From NCBI GenBank assembly GCA_016208205.1, contig JACQYP010000050.1, forward strand, positions 1 through 13,181: a stretch of 13,181 nt of DNA. Reading direction: 5' to 3'. Every line of letters starts with the position of its first letter. Position 1 is the first letter of the stretch. Below, in pieces: positions 1 to 6,851 of this stretch. Position numbers and translations under genes: made by a program. Source of the DNA: Candidatus Desantisiibacteriota bacterium (lineage in GTDB: Bacteria; UBA9089; CG2-30-40-21). The notes under the pieces are model-generated. The model did no database searches and was not told the DNA's origin. It saw nothing but the letters and a program-made list of their open reading frames with translations.

Positions 1-12
1 GAGCCCTACATA

Positions 13-182
13 CTCGTTTGGGAAACGAGCCCTAACATATGGGACACAGGCTGGAAGCCTGTGCCACCTATTATGTTTGGTAGCACAGGCATTTTTGCCT
101 GTGATTAAAATTGGTGGCACAGGCATCCTTGCCTGTGATTAAAATTTGAATCCGAGATGTAGGGTGCGTTTCCCAAACGCAC
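13..182. repeat. Cluster of short palindromic repeats
   Basis: Five small perfect hairpins follow one another in the 289-base stretch before the first gene, which otherwise holds no gene I can support. They are CTCGTTT/AAACGAG around GGG (13-29), CACAGGC/GCCTGTG (45-63), CACAGGCA/TGCCTGTG (84-103 and 118-137) and GTGCGTTT/AAACGCAC around CCC (164-182). The 84-103 and 118-137 copies are embedded in a longer direct repeat that includes a following ATTAAAATT. Both the CACAGGCA and the GTGCGTT types recur further on, including inside coding sequences. Confidence 0.9.
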
Positions 183-289
183 CTTTGTCGGATACCAATA
201 TCAACGGTTATTTTCTGAAATCCGTATAAGGTTCATATAGAATGTAGGGACAGATGCCATATAGCAAATAAATAAGGATAAAGTACAGA

Positions 290-529
290 ATGCCAACAGT
301 CAAAAATATTCCTGGTCCATATCGATTTTTCTTCTATGCCGGTGATCGAGATGAACCTCAGCACATTCATGTTGAACATGATGATAAAATTGCCAAATTC
401 TGGCTTGATCCGGTCATATTGCAAAGCAGTGGAGGATTTAATCGTGTAGAAATTGCTCGAATTCAAAGGGTAATCGATGAATATCAAACACAATTGAAGG
501 AGGCGTGGGATGAGTATTTTGGCAGTTGA
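290..529 (+). CDS. DUF4160 domain protein, first gene of a TA-like pair
   Basis: This 79-residue protein covers the whole DUF4160 domain. The recognisable marks are the N-terminal MPTV start, a YRFFFYAGDRDEPQHIHV core (residues 12-29) with its paired histidines, then AKFWLDPV and a C-terminal helix ending in EAWDEYF. It is the usual full length for the family. A modest AAGGA (274-278) lies 11 bases before the ATG. The gene overlaps the next one by 20 bases, so the two are almost certainly translated together. DUF4160 genes commonly sit just before DUF2442 genes and the pair has been regarded as a possible toxin-antitoxin unit. The biochemical function is not known to me, and which partner would be toxic is not visible here. 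Confidence 0.85.
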   Translation: MPTVKNIPGPYRFFFYAGDRDEPQHIHVEHDDKIAKFWLDPVILQSSGGFNRVEIARIQRVIDEYQTQLKEAWDEYFGS

Positions 530-806
530 AATAGAAACCCCTATTGCCGAAAAGATAACTATAACTGATGATACACTGAGTGTAGATCTAATCGATGGGC
601 GAACTATTTTTGTTCCTCTGGCATGGTTTCCAAGGCTTATGCATTCAACCCCCAAAGAGCGAAACAACTGGAGATTGATTGGTAGGGGGCATGGCATCCA
701 TTGGGAGGATATTGACGAAGATATTAGTGTTGAAGGCTTGTTATCTGGTAAACTATCAGGTGAAAGTCAAACATCCTTCAAGAAATGGTTGAGTCATCGC
801 CTGTGA
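510..806 (+). CDS. DUF2442 domain protein, second gene of a TA-like pair
   Basis: This 98-residue protein has the DUF2442 core: DGRTIFVPLAWFPRL (residues 29-43), then NWRLIGRGHGIHWEDIDEDI and the closing SVEGLLSGK. These are the most conserved parts of the family. The start is fixed by a strong AAGGAGG at 497-503, six bases before the ATG. That binding site lies inside the end of the DUF4160 gene, so translation of the two is coupled. The C-terminal tail after the domain (about residues 80-98) is polar and probably flexible. A role as antitoxin or partner of the upstream protein is inferred from the pairing only. There is no DNA-binding motif that I can identify. Confidence 0.85.
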   Translation: MSILAVEIETPIAEKITITDDTLSVDLIDGRTIFVPLAWFPRLMHSTPKERNNWRLIGRGHGIHWEDIDEDISVEGLLSGKLSGESQTSFKKWLSHRL

Positions 807-810
807 AGAG

Positions 811-922
811 CTACAAATATTCCGCCCCGCTGGGGCTACTATCTGACCCGCACAGAAAAATATAGGTAATTAAACACAAATTCCTACTGCACAGGTCGAA
901 AATCTGTGTAATCTGTGGATAT
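811..922. repeat. Intergenic repeat fragments before the Lrp-type gene
   Basis: The 140 bases between the DUF2442 gene and the regulator contain a short hairpin, GCCCC/GGGGC (824-836), and the phrase ATCTGTGTAATCTGTGGATA (902-921). That phrase is a variant of the ATCTGCG..ATCTGCGG arm seen at 7065-7086. I see no separate gene here. The regulator's ribosome binding site follows at 929-935. Confidence 0.6.
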
Positions 923-946
923 ATAGTTAAGGAGGGCTCTATTAAA

Positions 947-1444
947 ATGAATATTGATACAAAAGATAAGGAAATCCTGGGAGTACTCGAAAAAAATGCA
1001 AAGATGCCATTGGCAAAGATTGCTGTTATGGTTGATCTAAGCGAAGAGGATGTAGAATCAAGGATCAAGAACCTTGAGGAAAAGGGGATTATCCTCCAGT
1101 ATAAAACGATTATTGATTGGGAAAAGACAGATGAGGAAAAGGTTTATGCCTTTATTGAGGTCAGGGTAATCCCTGAAAAGGATACTGGATTTGATGCCAT
1201 TGCCAAAAGGATATACAACTTTCCAGAGGTTCATTCCATGTATCTTATGGCCGGGGATTATGATTTTGCTGTGATTGTAGAGGGGAGGAGTATGAAGGAA
1301 TTGGCTTATTTTGTAGCTGAAAAATTGTCTCCCCTGCCACATATCCAGAGTACAGGAACACACTTTTTACTCAAAAAATATAAGCTCGATGGCAAGATCA
1401 TTGAGGAGGAAATAGCGGATAAAAGGCTGGCAATGACACTGTAG
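947..1444 (+). CDS. Lrp/AsnC family transcriptional regulator
   Basis: This 165-residue protein has the two-part Lrp/AsnC layout. Residues 1-60 form a winged helix-turn-helix: it opens with DTKDKEILGVLEKNAKMP, and the recognition-helix region is followed by VESRIKNLEEKGII. Residues about 65-150 form the RAM (AsnC_trans_reg) effector domain, with MAGDYDFAVIVEG (about residues 102-114) as its characteristic turn. Such proteins assemble as dimers or octamers and respond to amino acids. AAGGAGG at 929-935 precedes the ATG by 11 bases. The next gene is an aminotransferase in the same direction, an arrangement known from Bacillus AlaR/AlaT (YugG/YugH), so I infer that it regulates amino-acid transamination. 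The stop codon lies inside a palindromic repeat that starts at 1441, so the last residues may be repeat-derived. Confidence 0.88.
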   Translation: MNIDTKDKEILGVLEKNAKMPLAKIAVMVDLSEEDVESRIKNLEEKGIILQYKTIIDWEKTDEEKVYAFIEVRVIPEKDTGFDAIAKRIYNFPEVHSMYLMAGDYDFAVIVEGRSMKELAYFVAEKLSPLPHIQSTGTHFLLKKYKLDGKIIEEEIADKRLAMTL

Positions 1445-1514
1445 GGGCAACCCCCTGTGGTTGCCCACATGTTGCAATTGTCCCAAAAAGGGCAGGGGTA
1501 AACCCTGCCCCTAC
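1441..1514. repeat. Two GTAGGGG-type palindromic repeats
   Basis: Two hairpins fill the 98-base gap between the regulator and the aminotransferase. The first has the stem GGGCAACC (1445-1452) pairing with GGTTGCCC (1459-1466) and is preceded by GTAG, which contains the regulator's TAG stop. The second has GGGCAGGG (1490-1497) pairing with CCCTGCCC (1503-1510) and is followed by CTAC, so it is an inverted member of the same GTAGGGG family. Neither is followed by a T-run, so I do not call them terminators. A relative of the same design lies inside aroA at 8359-8384. Confidence 0.85.
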
Positions 1515-1542
1515 GGTTGCATACTCAAAAAGGGGTTATTAC

Positions 1543-2724
1543 ATGAAAGAATTAATTTCACACAAGGTTAATAGCATCCCGCCCTCTGGAATACGGCGGT
1601 TCTTTGATTTGATTGCATCAATGGAAGGGGTTGTCTCGCTTGGGGTTGGGGAGCCTGATTTTGTTACCCCATGGCATATACGTGAGGCAGCTGTTTATGC
1701 TATTGAGCAGGGGTATACAGCTTATACATCAAACGCCGGCTTGCCTCAGTTGCGGCAGGCAATTAGCCAAAAGCTTTATGATGATTACAGCCTTACCTAT
1801 TCCCCGGAGGATGAGGTGCTTATTACGGTTGGTGTGAGTGAGGCTCTTGACTTAGCATTACGGGCAATTATTAATCCAGGGGACGAAATAATCATTCCTG
1901 AGCCATGCTATGTTTCGTACAAATCATGTACTATCCTTGCCAATGGCGTTCCTGTAATTATTTCTACAAAGGATACAGGGTTTAAGGTTACACCAGACCA
2001 GATAGAGGCTGCAATCTCGCCAAAAACAAAGGCTATCCTCCTTTCATATCCATCCAATCCTACCGGTACATCGTTAAATAAGGATGAGCTTATGGCTATT
2101 GCAGAGGTGATAAAAAGACATAATCTCCTTGTTATCTCTGATGAGATATATAGCCGTCTTAGCTATGATCAGCCCCATACGACTATTGCCTCTTTGCCGG
2201 GGATGAGGGATAATACCATTTTATTAGATGGCTTTTCCAAGGCATATGCCATGACCGGCTGGCGGGTTGGATATGCAGCAGGTCATAAGGATATTATCGG
2301 GGCAATGTGTAAAATTCATCAGTACAGTATGCTTTGTGCGTCTATTGTCAGCCAGAAGGCAGCAGTAGAGGCACTTAAGAATGGCAGGGTTCAGGTGGAG
2401 GAGATGAGGAATGAATACAATAGGCGGAGAAGGTTGATTGTTGATGGGTTTAATCGTATAGGAGACCTTGAGTGTTTTATGCCGGAGGGTGCATTCTATG
2501 CCTTTCCCTCTATAATATCTACAGGCTTGAGTTCTGATGAGTTTGCCGAGAGATTGCTTTTTGAAGAAAAGGTGGCTGTTGTTCCTGGAAATGTTTTTGG
2601 TGAATGCGGCAGCGGCTATATCCGGTGTTCATACGCTACTTCTCTGGAAAATATTGAAGAGGCATTGAGAAGGATTAAGAGATTTGTAGATAATTTAACT
2701 ACTCAGGTTCACGGTTCAAAATAG
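1543..2724 (+). CDS. PLP-dependent class I/II aminotransferase
   Basis: This 393-residue enzyme is a fold-type I aminotransferase. Visible PLP-site residues are N172 in SNPTGT, D200 and Y203 in SDEIYSRL, the Schiff-base K233 in FSKAYAMTGWRVGY, and R361 in GYIRCSYATS, which binds the substrate carboxylate. The N-terminal region has the usual IPPSGIRRFFDL and GEPDFVTP segments. The length is typical. AGGGG at 1531-1535 lies seven bases before the ATG. It follows an Lrp-type regulator as in the Bacillus alaR-alaT pair, so an alanine- or aspartate-type aminotransferase is plausible, but motifs do not settle the substrate. The last few codons (from 2706) are built from two 7-bp GGTTCAM units that recur downstream, so the C-terminal VHGSK is probably repeat-derived. 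Confidence 0.93.
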   Translation: MKELISHKVNSIPPSGIRRFFDLIASMEGVVSLGVGEPDFVTPWHIREAAVYAIEQGYTAYTSNAGLPQLRQAISQKLYDDYSLTYSPEDEVLITVGVSEALDLALRAIINPGDEIIIPEPCYVSYKSCTILANGVPVIISTKDTGFKVTPDQIEAAISPKTKAILLSYPSNPTGTSLNKDELMAIAEVIKRHNLLVISDEIYSRLSYDQPHTTIASLPGMRDNTILLDGFSKAYAMTGWRVGYAAGHKDIIGAMCKIHQYSMLCASIVSQKAAVEALKNGRVQVEEMRNEYNRRRRLIVDGFNRIGDLECFMPEGAFYAFPSIISTGLSSDEFAERLLFEEKVAVVPGNVFGECGSGYIRCSYATSLENIEEALRRIKRFVDNLTTQVHGSK

Positions 2725-2864
2725 ATATAATTAGCCTCGTAGAGGCAATCTGTTTGTAGTTAGGTCGCTCCTATGGAGCTTTATGTTATGGGTGGATATT
2801 TTTTTCTACAGACAGATTGCTCCTACAGAGCAAAAAGGTTCAAGGTTTACGGTTCAAAGGTTGG
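2706..2864. repeat. Inverted-repeat element flanked by GGTTCAM heptamers
   Basis: Two imperfect arms, 2739-2759 and 2806-2826, are inverted copies matching at 18 of 21 positions; the common core is GCAATCTGT. Between them lies a smaller palindrome, GCTCCTATGGAGC (2767-2779). Both sides carry 7-bp units of the form GGTTCAM: two units at 2706-2719 that overlap the end of the aminotransferase gene, and three full units plus a degenerate one at 2837-2864. No coding sequence is credible here. Confidence 0.75.
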
Positions 2865-2900
2865 TAGTGTGTGTCCCCTGAACGCGCCTTTATATTGTGG

Positions 2901-2920
2901 CACAGACATTCTTGTCTGTG
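2901..2920. repeat. CACAGACA palindrome (variant of the CACAGGCA family)
   Basis: CACAGACA pairs with TGTCTGTG around a four-base loop. Relative to the copies at 84-103, 118-137 and 10583-10602, the stem has an A-T pair in place of a G-C pair, so both sides changed together. The rest of 2865-3010 shows nothing I can assign. Confidence 0.85.
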
Positions 2921-3010
2921 TTTGTGGCGTGCTTTCATCCTTTCGTGATTTTGTGATAAAAATATTTGGTAACCGTTCACAGTGGATAGATATAAAAGAA
3001 CAGAACACAT

Positions 3011-3154
3011 TGTCATTCCTGCATACGCAGGAATCTCTCTTATGCCCGTGGAGACCAAAAGGAAGGGTTAGGACACCTGAGGGGGAGATTCCTGCAGGAG
3101 TTTACCCCGTACTTGATACGGGGCAGGAATGACAGTGATGCACAGGAATGACAG
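3011..3154. repeat. MITE-like element with 12-bp terminal inverted repeats
   Basis: TGTCATTCCTGC (3011-3022) is exactly inverted at 3123-3134 as GCAGGAATGACA. Between the ends are further palindromes: GCATACGC near 3021-3028, GATTCCTGCAGGA near 3087-3099, and CCCCGTA/TACGGGG (3105-3111 and 3117-3123). A second CAGGAATGACAG follows at 3143-3154. The element encodes no protein that I credit. It resembles the TGTCATTCC-type palindromic repeats seen in many bacterial genomes, including the dRS3-like ATTCC...GGAAT repeats of Neisseria. Confidence 0.75.
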
Positions 3155-3172
3155 CAATATACGGTGTCAGTT

Positions 3173-3193
3173 CAGAACCGACAACCGTGAACG
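3173..3193. repeat. Inverted GGTTCAM heptamer units next to a start codon
   Basis: Read on the minus strand, three consecutive 7-bp units (CGTTCAC, GGTTGTC, GGTTCTG) match the GGTTCAM family found at 2706-2719 and 2837-2864. They end three bases before the ATG at 3196, which I take as the start of the exported protein. They occupy the place where its ribosome binding site would be expected, and no strong site is visible. Confidence 0.65.
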
Positions 3194-3195
3194 CA

Positions 3196-4368
3196 ATGTC
3201 ACCAAAATCAATAGTATCATCTATTTTATTTTGCAGCCTGTTCAGTTTAAGTTTAATTGGGGATGCTCTGGGAGACTCACTCACAGGAACAGAGATGAAT
3301 GAGATGGACAAACTATCTTGCTACACTCAAATAGAGACAAAACTGTGTGAAATTACTCAAGGGGAATGTGCTGATTCCATCATAAAAGGCACAGAGACAA
3401 AGTGCGTTCGGGGAACGCACCCTACTCTGGAATGTGCTGATTCCGTCATGATTCAAGAATATCCGGCTGGACAAGTGGACAAAGATTTGAGTGTGCAAAA
3501 ATCTGAAAATTTAAGTATCGTTCAAGAACAGATGATTGAGAAGGACAACACCCCGGCTACTTTGTGCCCCTCCCTTTCAAGAGAGGATAATCCCTTGCCT
3601 CCTGCGATGATAGCTGTGCAAACGACTGAAAATTTGAAGGCACAACAATCTAAAGATGTTGTGTTTAAGAAAAGAAATGTTATTTTATGGCCCATCTATT
3701 GTGACTGGAAAAATAGATATGGGCTAAGAACAAGAATCTTTGGGCCAGCTACTACATATTTTACTGAAGCAGATTCAGAGGAAACCACTTTTCAAGTTGT
3801 CTGGCCAAATATTGGTTGGTATTCTCGATCGAAACTTGCATGGGAAATATTTCCGATATATCCAGTTGCTGGATATTCTGTGTATAATGATAATGTTTCT
3901 GACAAGGAATATACGAAGAGATATAGGTTTAAGTTGCTGTGGCCCATAGGTTGTTATGGACTGGATGAGGTTGTTCTTAAAGAAAGGTTTTACAAAAAAA
4001 CAAAAATCCGTGTTGTTCCCTTTGTTGGCTATCAAAATAAGGTTACCCAAGGAGGAAATAATAAATGCAGGGAAAAAGAAATAAACTGGCTGACAGGTGG
4101 CTATGAGATGAGCGAATCTGCTGGAGAGCAAGGTTCTTGCAGGAAAACAGATCTTAGCATTATTCCCTGGATGGGCTATCGAAATAAGGTTGAGCAAGAA
4201 GGGAATAGTAAACGCAGAGAGAACGAAATACACTGGCTGATAGGCGGCTATAAGATGAGCGAATCTGCCTGCGAACAAGGTTCTTGCAAAAAAACAGATC
4301 TTAGCGTTGTTCCCCTGCTTAAAAAGCATGTATTATCCCGGAGAAAATATGCCGTATTGCCATTATAG
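3196..4368 (+). CDS. Exported repeat protein, N-terminal part of a frameshifted CsgG-domain gene
   Basis: I place the start at ATG 3196 because it opens a signal peptide (MSPKSIVSSILFCSLFSLSL, then ALG-DS). An in-frame ATG at 3148 lies inside a repeat. The protein would have 390 residues. After a polar, repeat-rich stretch, residues from about 155 are rich in W, Y and P and contain short WPI/WPN/IFPIYP strand-like segments. Two copies of a 49-residue unit follow (DNA 4012-4158 and 4159-4305), then the beginning of a third. The last residues, RRKYAVLPL, look like the first strand of a CsgG domain, which continues in another frame immediately downstream. No lipobox cysteine is evident. I do not recognise the middle region. 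In-frame repeat insertion at 3402-3420 is noted separately. Confidence 0.7.
   Translation: MSPKSIVSSILFCSLFSLSLIGDALGDSLTGTEMNEMDKLSCYTQIETKLCEITQGECADSIIKGTETKCVRGTHPTLECADSVMIQEYPAGQVDKDLSVQKSENLSIVQEQMIEKDNTPATLCPSLSREDNPLPPAMIAVQTTENLKAQQSKDVVFKKRNVILWPIYCDWKNRYGLRTRIFGPATTYFTEADSEETTFQVVWPNIGWYSRSKLAWEIFPIYPVAGYSVYNDNVSDKEYTKRYRFKLLWPIGCYGLDEVVLKERFYKKTKIRVVPFVGYQNKVTQGGNNKCREKEINWLTGGYEMSESAGEQGSCRKTDLSIIPWMGYRNKVEQEGNSKRRENEIHWLIGGYKMSESACEQGSCKKTDLSVVPLLKKHVLSRRKYAVLPL
3363..3449. repeat. In-frame GTGCGTTC palindrome between 21-bp direct repeats
   Basis: A perfect hairpin, GTGCGTTC/GAACGCAC with a GGG loop (3402-3420), followed by CCTAC, is an inverted member of the family at 159-182. 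It is flanked by direct repeats of GGAATGTGCTGATTCCRTCA type at 3363-3383 and 3429-3449, matching at 20 of 21 positions and offset by 66 bases. The offset is a multiple of three, and the protein accordingly carries ECADSI and ECADSV on either side. Confidence 0.85.
4012..4305 (+). repeat. Two tandem 147-bp coding repeats
   Basis: Units 4012-4158 and 4159-4305 each encode 49 residues beginning VVPFVGY or IIPWMGY and ending KTDLS. They share NKV, EINWL/EIHWL, GGY, MSES and EQGSC blocks. A third unit begins at 4306 with VVPLL and is cut short by the CsgG-like sequence. Many differences between copies are substitutions that keep the frame, so this is a functional-looking protein repeat rather than a fresh duplication. 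Confidence 0.9.
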
Positions 4369-4379
4369 AACCTCAAAAT

Positions 4380-4910
4380 TTGACACAAGAAAATGGAGCA
4401 GGTGATAAAATAAATGGGCTGCTTTGTTCAGAGATTATGAAAATAAACAGGTATTCTCTTACAGAGCGGACACAGTTAAAAAAGGTACTCAGTGAGATTG
4501 CCTTAGGGATGACAGGTGTTGTCAGGGATGACCAGATAATACAAGCCGGCAATCTGCTTGGAGCCCAGGCAGTTATTGTTAGTGAAATAACCAATTATGT
4601 TCGTAAGGTTGAGTATATCCCTTATGAATATGAATCTCAAGGAGCAGGCTTACTACCCCTTCCACCAGAAGAACAGGTGGGGGTTATTGTCCCTTCTGAA
4701 AAGCATAAGTATATGATTGAGAAATATTTCTGTGCCATAGGGTTTAATTTGCGAATGATAAATGTTGAAACAGGAAAGGTTGTCTGGGCAAAAGAGGTTT
4801 CCCGTTCATTCAGTGCTAAAGAAGGGGAATATAATATCCATGATGTGGATTATATAATGGATAAACTTACCAGATCAGCTGTAGAGGAGGCTGTGTGGGA
4901 GTTGAAATGA
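4380..4910 (+). CDS. CsgG domain, C-terminal part of the split gene
   Basis: This frame carries most of a CsgG domain. It shows a helix with SEIMKINRYSLTERTQLKKVLSE, then a segment ending AGNLLGAQAVIVSEIT, then a variable insertion (about residues 73-112), and finally FNLRMINVETGKVVWAKE, the usual penultimate strand pair, closed by a C-terminal helix. CsgG proteins form outer-membrane or periplasmic oligomers, best known in curli export, but many relatives have other or unknown roles. The only possible start near the beginning is TTG 4380, and the first ATG in frame is 4437. Neither has a convincing ribosome binding site, and the domain's first strand is in the preceding frame, so this is better viewed as the 3' part of one gene. 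Confidence 0.75.
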   Translation: MTQENGAGDKINGLLCSEIMKINRYSLTERTQLKKVLSEIALGMTGVVRDDQIIQAGNLLGAQAVIVSEITNYVRKVEYIPYEYESQGAGLLPLPPEEQVGVIVPSEKHKYMIEKYFCAIGFNLRMINVETGKVVWAKEVSRSFSAKEGEYNIHDVDYIMDKLTRSAVEEAVWELK

Positions 4911-4920
4911 TTATGAGTAG

Positions 4921-4989
4921 GTTGTAGGTTAGGGATGTTGTAGGTTGTAGAACTATGCTGTTATTTCTTCAACCTACAACCTACAACAT
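4921..4989. repeat. GTTGTAG heptamer array forming a 16-bp hairpin
   Basis: GTTGTAG units occur at 4921-4927, 4937-4943 and 4944-4950. Their inverted form CTACAAC occurs at 4974-4980 and 4981-4987. The two arms 4935-4950 and 4974-4989 can form a perfect 16-bp stem with a 23-base loop. The array fills most of the gap between the CsgG gene and the ribosome binding site of glyA. No T-run follows the stem, so it is not a typical intrinsic terminator. Confidence 0.9.
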
Positions 4990-5014
4990 ATACCATACAA
5001 ATAAGGAGATGACG

Positions 5015-6262
5015 ATGAACAGTTTGTGTGAATTCGATCAGGATATTTATAATGCTATCAAGCAGGAGGCATTTAACGAATCAAACCGATTGGTCATGAT
5101 TGCTTCAGAGAATCATGTCTCGCGAGCAGTGCTTGAGGCTCAAGGGTCTGTATTGACAAATAAATATGCCGAAGGCTATCCGCACAAGAGGTATTATGGC
5201 GGGTGTGAGATGGCGGATATGGTTGAGGATCTGGCAATTATGCGGGCAAAGGAATTATTTGGGTGTGAGCATGTTAATGTTCAACCGCATTCCGGCTCTC
5301 AGGCAAATATGGCTGTTTATATGGCTATGCTTAAGCCTGGGGATACGATTATGGGGCTTGATCTAAGCTGTGGCGGTCACTTGACCCATGGCAGCAAGGT
5401 GAGTTTTTCGGGTATTATCTATAATGCTGTGGGGTATGGGGTAAATAAAGATACTCATGTGTTTGACTATGACGAACTGCTTTCTCTGGCAAAAACCCAT
5501 AAGCCAAGGATGATCGTGTGTGGGGCAAGTGCCTATCCGAGGGTTATTGATTTTAAGATGTTTCGGAAAATAGCCGATGAGGTTGGGGCATATCTGCTGG
5601 CTGATATTGCCCATATTGCAGGCCTGGTTGCCGCCAGGGTACATCCATCACCAATGGATATATGTGATTTTGTAACCACTACTACCCATAAGACATTGCG
5701 TGGTCCCCGTGGTGGCATGATTATGTGCAAGGCAGAATATGCAAAAGCCATAGACAAGGTAATCTTTCCCGGTATTCAGGGTGGGCCATTGATGCATGTT
5801 ATTGCAGCCAAGGCAGTCTGTTTTAAGGAGGCACTCAGCTCTGACTTTGTTCAATATCAACAACAGGTTGCTAAGAATGCAAGGGTTCTGTCCGATGAGT
5901 TTATGCACTATGGATTAAATCTTGTATCCGGCGGAACAGATACCCATCTACTGCTGATAAACCTTACCTCGCAAGGGATAACAGGTAAGACGATAGAGGA
6001 TAGCCTGGGCAAGGCAAATATCATTGTCAATAAAAACACCATACCCTATGATGCAAATGGTCCTGTTCTAACCAGCGGTATCCGTATTGGCACCCCCAGC
6101 CTGACTACCCGTGGAATGAAAGAGGAAGAGATGATCATGATTGGTCACTGGATAGAGCAGGTAATAGCAGATCCAACGAATGAAGAGATACTTGCGGATA
6201 TAAAACATCAGGTGCTTGCCTTAACAGAGAGGTTTCCGATATATGAGTGGGTGTGGGAGTAA
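5015..6262 (+). CDS. glyA: Serine hydroxymethyltransferase
   Basis: GlyA converts serine and tetrahydrofolate to glycine and 5,10-methylenetetrahydrofolate, supplying one-carbon units in the cytoplasm. The 415-residue protein is the usual length and shows the family landmarks: [33 protein letters not shown], the [12 protein letters not shown] segment, and [14 protein letters not shown] with the PLP-binding K226. The C-terminal half keeps [15 protein letters not shown] chose ATG 5015 because AAGGAG (5003-5008) is six bases upstream, whereas ATG 5009 directly abuts it. The gene lies between two heptamer arrays. hslV follows after 55 bases and could be co-transcribed. Confidence 0.97.
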   Translation: MNSLCEFDQDIYNAIKQEAFNESNRLVMIASENHVSRAVLEAQGSVLTNKYAEGYPHKRYYGGCEMADMVEDLAIMRAKELFGCEHVNVQPHSGSQANMAVYMAMLKPGDTIMGLDLSCGGHLTHGSKVSFSGIIYNAVGYGVNKDTHVFDYDELLSLAKTHKPRMIVCGASAYPRVIDFKMFRKIADEVGAYLLADIAHIAGLVAARVHPSPMDICDFVTTTTHKTLRGPRGGMIMCKAEYAKAIDKVIFPGIQGGPLMHVIAAKAVCFKEALSSDFVQYQQQVAKNARVLSDEFMHYGLNLVSGGTDTHLLLINLTSQGITGKTIEDSLGKANIIVNKNTIPYDANGPVLTSGIRIGTPSLTTRGMKEEEMIMIGHWIEQVIADPTNEEILADIKHQVLALTERFPIYEWVWE

Positions 6263-6312
6263 GTGAAAAATGAAAAATGAAAAGTGAAAAGTGAAAAGTG
6301 AAGAAGGAGTAA
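6256..6312. repeat. RTGAAAA heptamer array flanked by GGAGTAA
   Basis: Five perfect RTGAAAA units run from 6263 to 6297, followed by a sixth partial unit, GTGAAGA. The array fills the glyA-hslV gap. GGAGTAA occurs on both sides, at 6256-6262 (including the glyA stop) and at 6306-6312 (including the hslV ribosome binding site). This is consistent with insertion that duplicated a 7-bp target, though a seven-base match could be chance. Confidence 0.85.
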
Positions 6313-6317
6313 TTACA

Positions 6318-6845
6318 ATGATTCATGCAACGACTATCATAGGTATTTCTCGCAACAATCAGGTTGCGATTGGCGGGGATGGGCAGGTAAGCCTGGGACA
6401 GACTATTATGAAATCAGGGGCAAAAAAGGTTAGACGGATGTATAAGGATAAGGTGCTGGGTGGATTTGCCGGGGCTGCTGCTGATGCCTTTACCTTGTTT
6501 GAGCGATTTGAATCAAAGCTTGAAGAATATCATGGAAATCTTTCAAGGTCAGCCGTTGAGCTTGCCAAAGAATGGCGGACAGATAAATATCTTCGTCGAT
6601 TAGAGGCATTACTGGCTGTGATAGACAAGAAAAATGCTTTTATTATCTCTGGAAACGGAGAGGTAATTGAGCCTGATGATGGGATTGTGGCTATAGGCTC
6701 TGGCGGAGGGTATGCACTGTCAGCAGCCCGGGCATTAATCAGCCATACAGATATGAATCCAGAACAAATTGTCAGGGAATCACTCTTGATTGCCTCGAAA
6801 ATCTGTGTTTATACTAATGATCAGATAACGGTGGAAAAATTATAA
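6318..6845 (+). CDS. hslV: ATP-dependent protease proteolytic subunit HslV
   Basis: HslV is the threonine peptidase that forms a double hexamer and works with the HslU ATPase to degrade proteins in the cytoplasm. The start ATG 6318 is set by AAGGAG (6304-6309), eight bases upstream, giving 175 residues, a normal length. The sequence begins MIHATT, so a four-residue leader precedes T5, the expected catalytic N-terminal threonine after processing, as in the short-leader forms of Bacillus CodW and Thermotoga HslV. Other matches are [41 protein letters not shown] and the late [16 protein letters not shown]. hslU, usually the next gene, is not here; the downstream 260 bases are repeats. Confidence 0.96.
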   Translation: MIHATTIIGISRNNQVAIGGDGQVSLGQTIMKSGAKKVRRMYKDKVLGGFAGAAADAFTLFERFESKLEEYHGNLSRSAVELAKEWRTDKYLRRLEALLAVIDKKNAFIISGNGEVIEPDDGIVAIGSGGGYALSAARALISHTDMNPEQIVRESLLIASKICVYTNDQITVEKL

Positions 6846-6851
6846 AACGAA

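Larger units (their letters stand above)
3196..4910 (+). pseudogene. Composite: exported CsgG-domain protein split by a frameshift
   Basis: The upstream frame ends with RRKYAVLPL and a TAG at 4366-4368. The downstream frame, read from 4368, gives EPQNLTQENGAGDKINGLL and the rest of a CsgG domain. Joined, they give the standard CsgG opening, a hydrophobic AVLP strand followed by a glycine/aspartate-rich turn and the helix leading to RYSLTERTQL. One missing base near 4363-4368 would restore a single protein of about 571 residues with signal peptide, repeat region and CsgG domain. I see no slippery heptamer at the junction, so programmed frameshifting is not suggested. A true mutation and an assembly error are both possible. 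Confidence 0.65.

Noticed and set aside
84..137. Two similar repeats with a short spacing, as in a CRISPR array
   Set aside because: Only two copies at that spacing. The repeated unit is a hairpin found singly elsewhere and within aroC, there is no third repeat, and no cas gene is present.
1490..1514. Terminator between the Lrp-type gene and the aminotransferase
   Set aside because: The GC-rich hairpin lacks a T-run and matches the dispersed GTAGGGG repeat family.
2773..3132. A 119-residue open frame between the aminotransferase and the exported protein
   Set aside because: It consists almost wholly of repeat sequences and shows no domain or ribosome binding site.
3148..3195. ATG 3148 as start of the exported protein
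   Set aside because: It lies in GGAATGACA of the MITE-like repeat, and using it would bury the signal peptide behind 16 repeat-encoded residues. ATG 3196 opens the signal peptide directly.
4280..4300. Run of seven A residues as a programmed frameshift site in the CsgG gene
   Set aside because: The repeat unit keeps its correct frame through and beyond the run (KTDLS then VVPLL); the frame is lost only about 70 bases later.
3775..4329. A 184-residue minus-strand open frame
   Set aside because: It is the antisense of the tandem-repeat coding region; its own internal repetition simply mirrors the 147-bp units.
4935..4989. Intrinsic terminator for the CsgG gene
   Set aside because: The 16-bp stem is strong, but no T-run follows and the sequence is a 7-bp repeat array like those at other loci.
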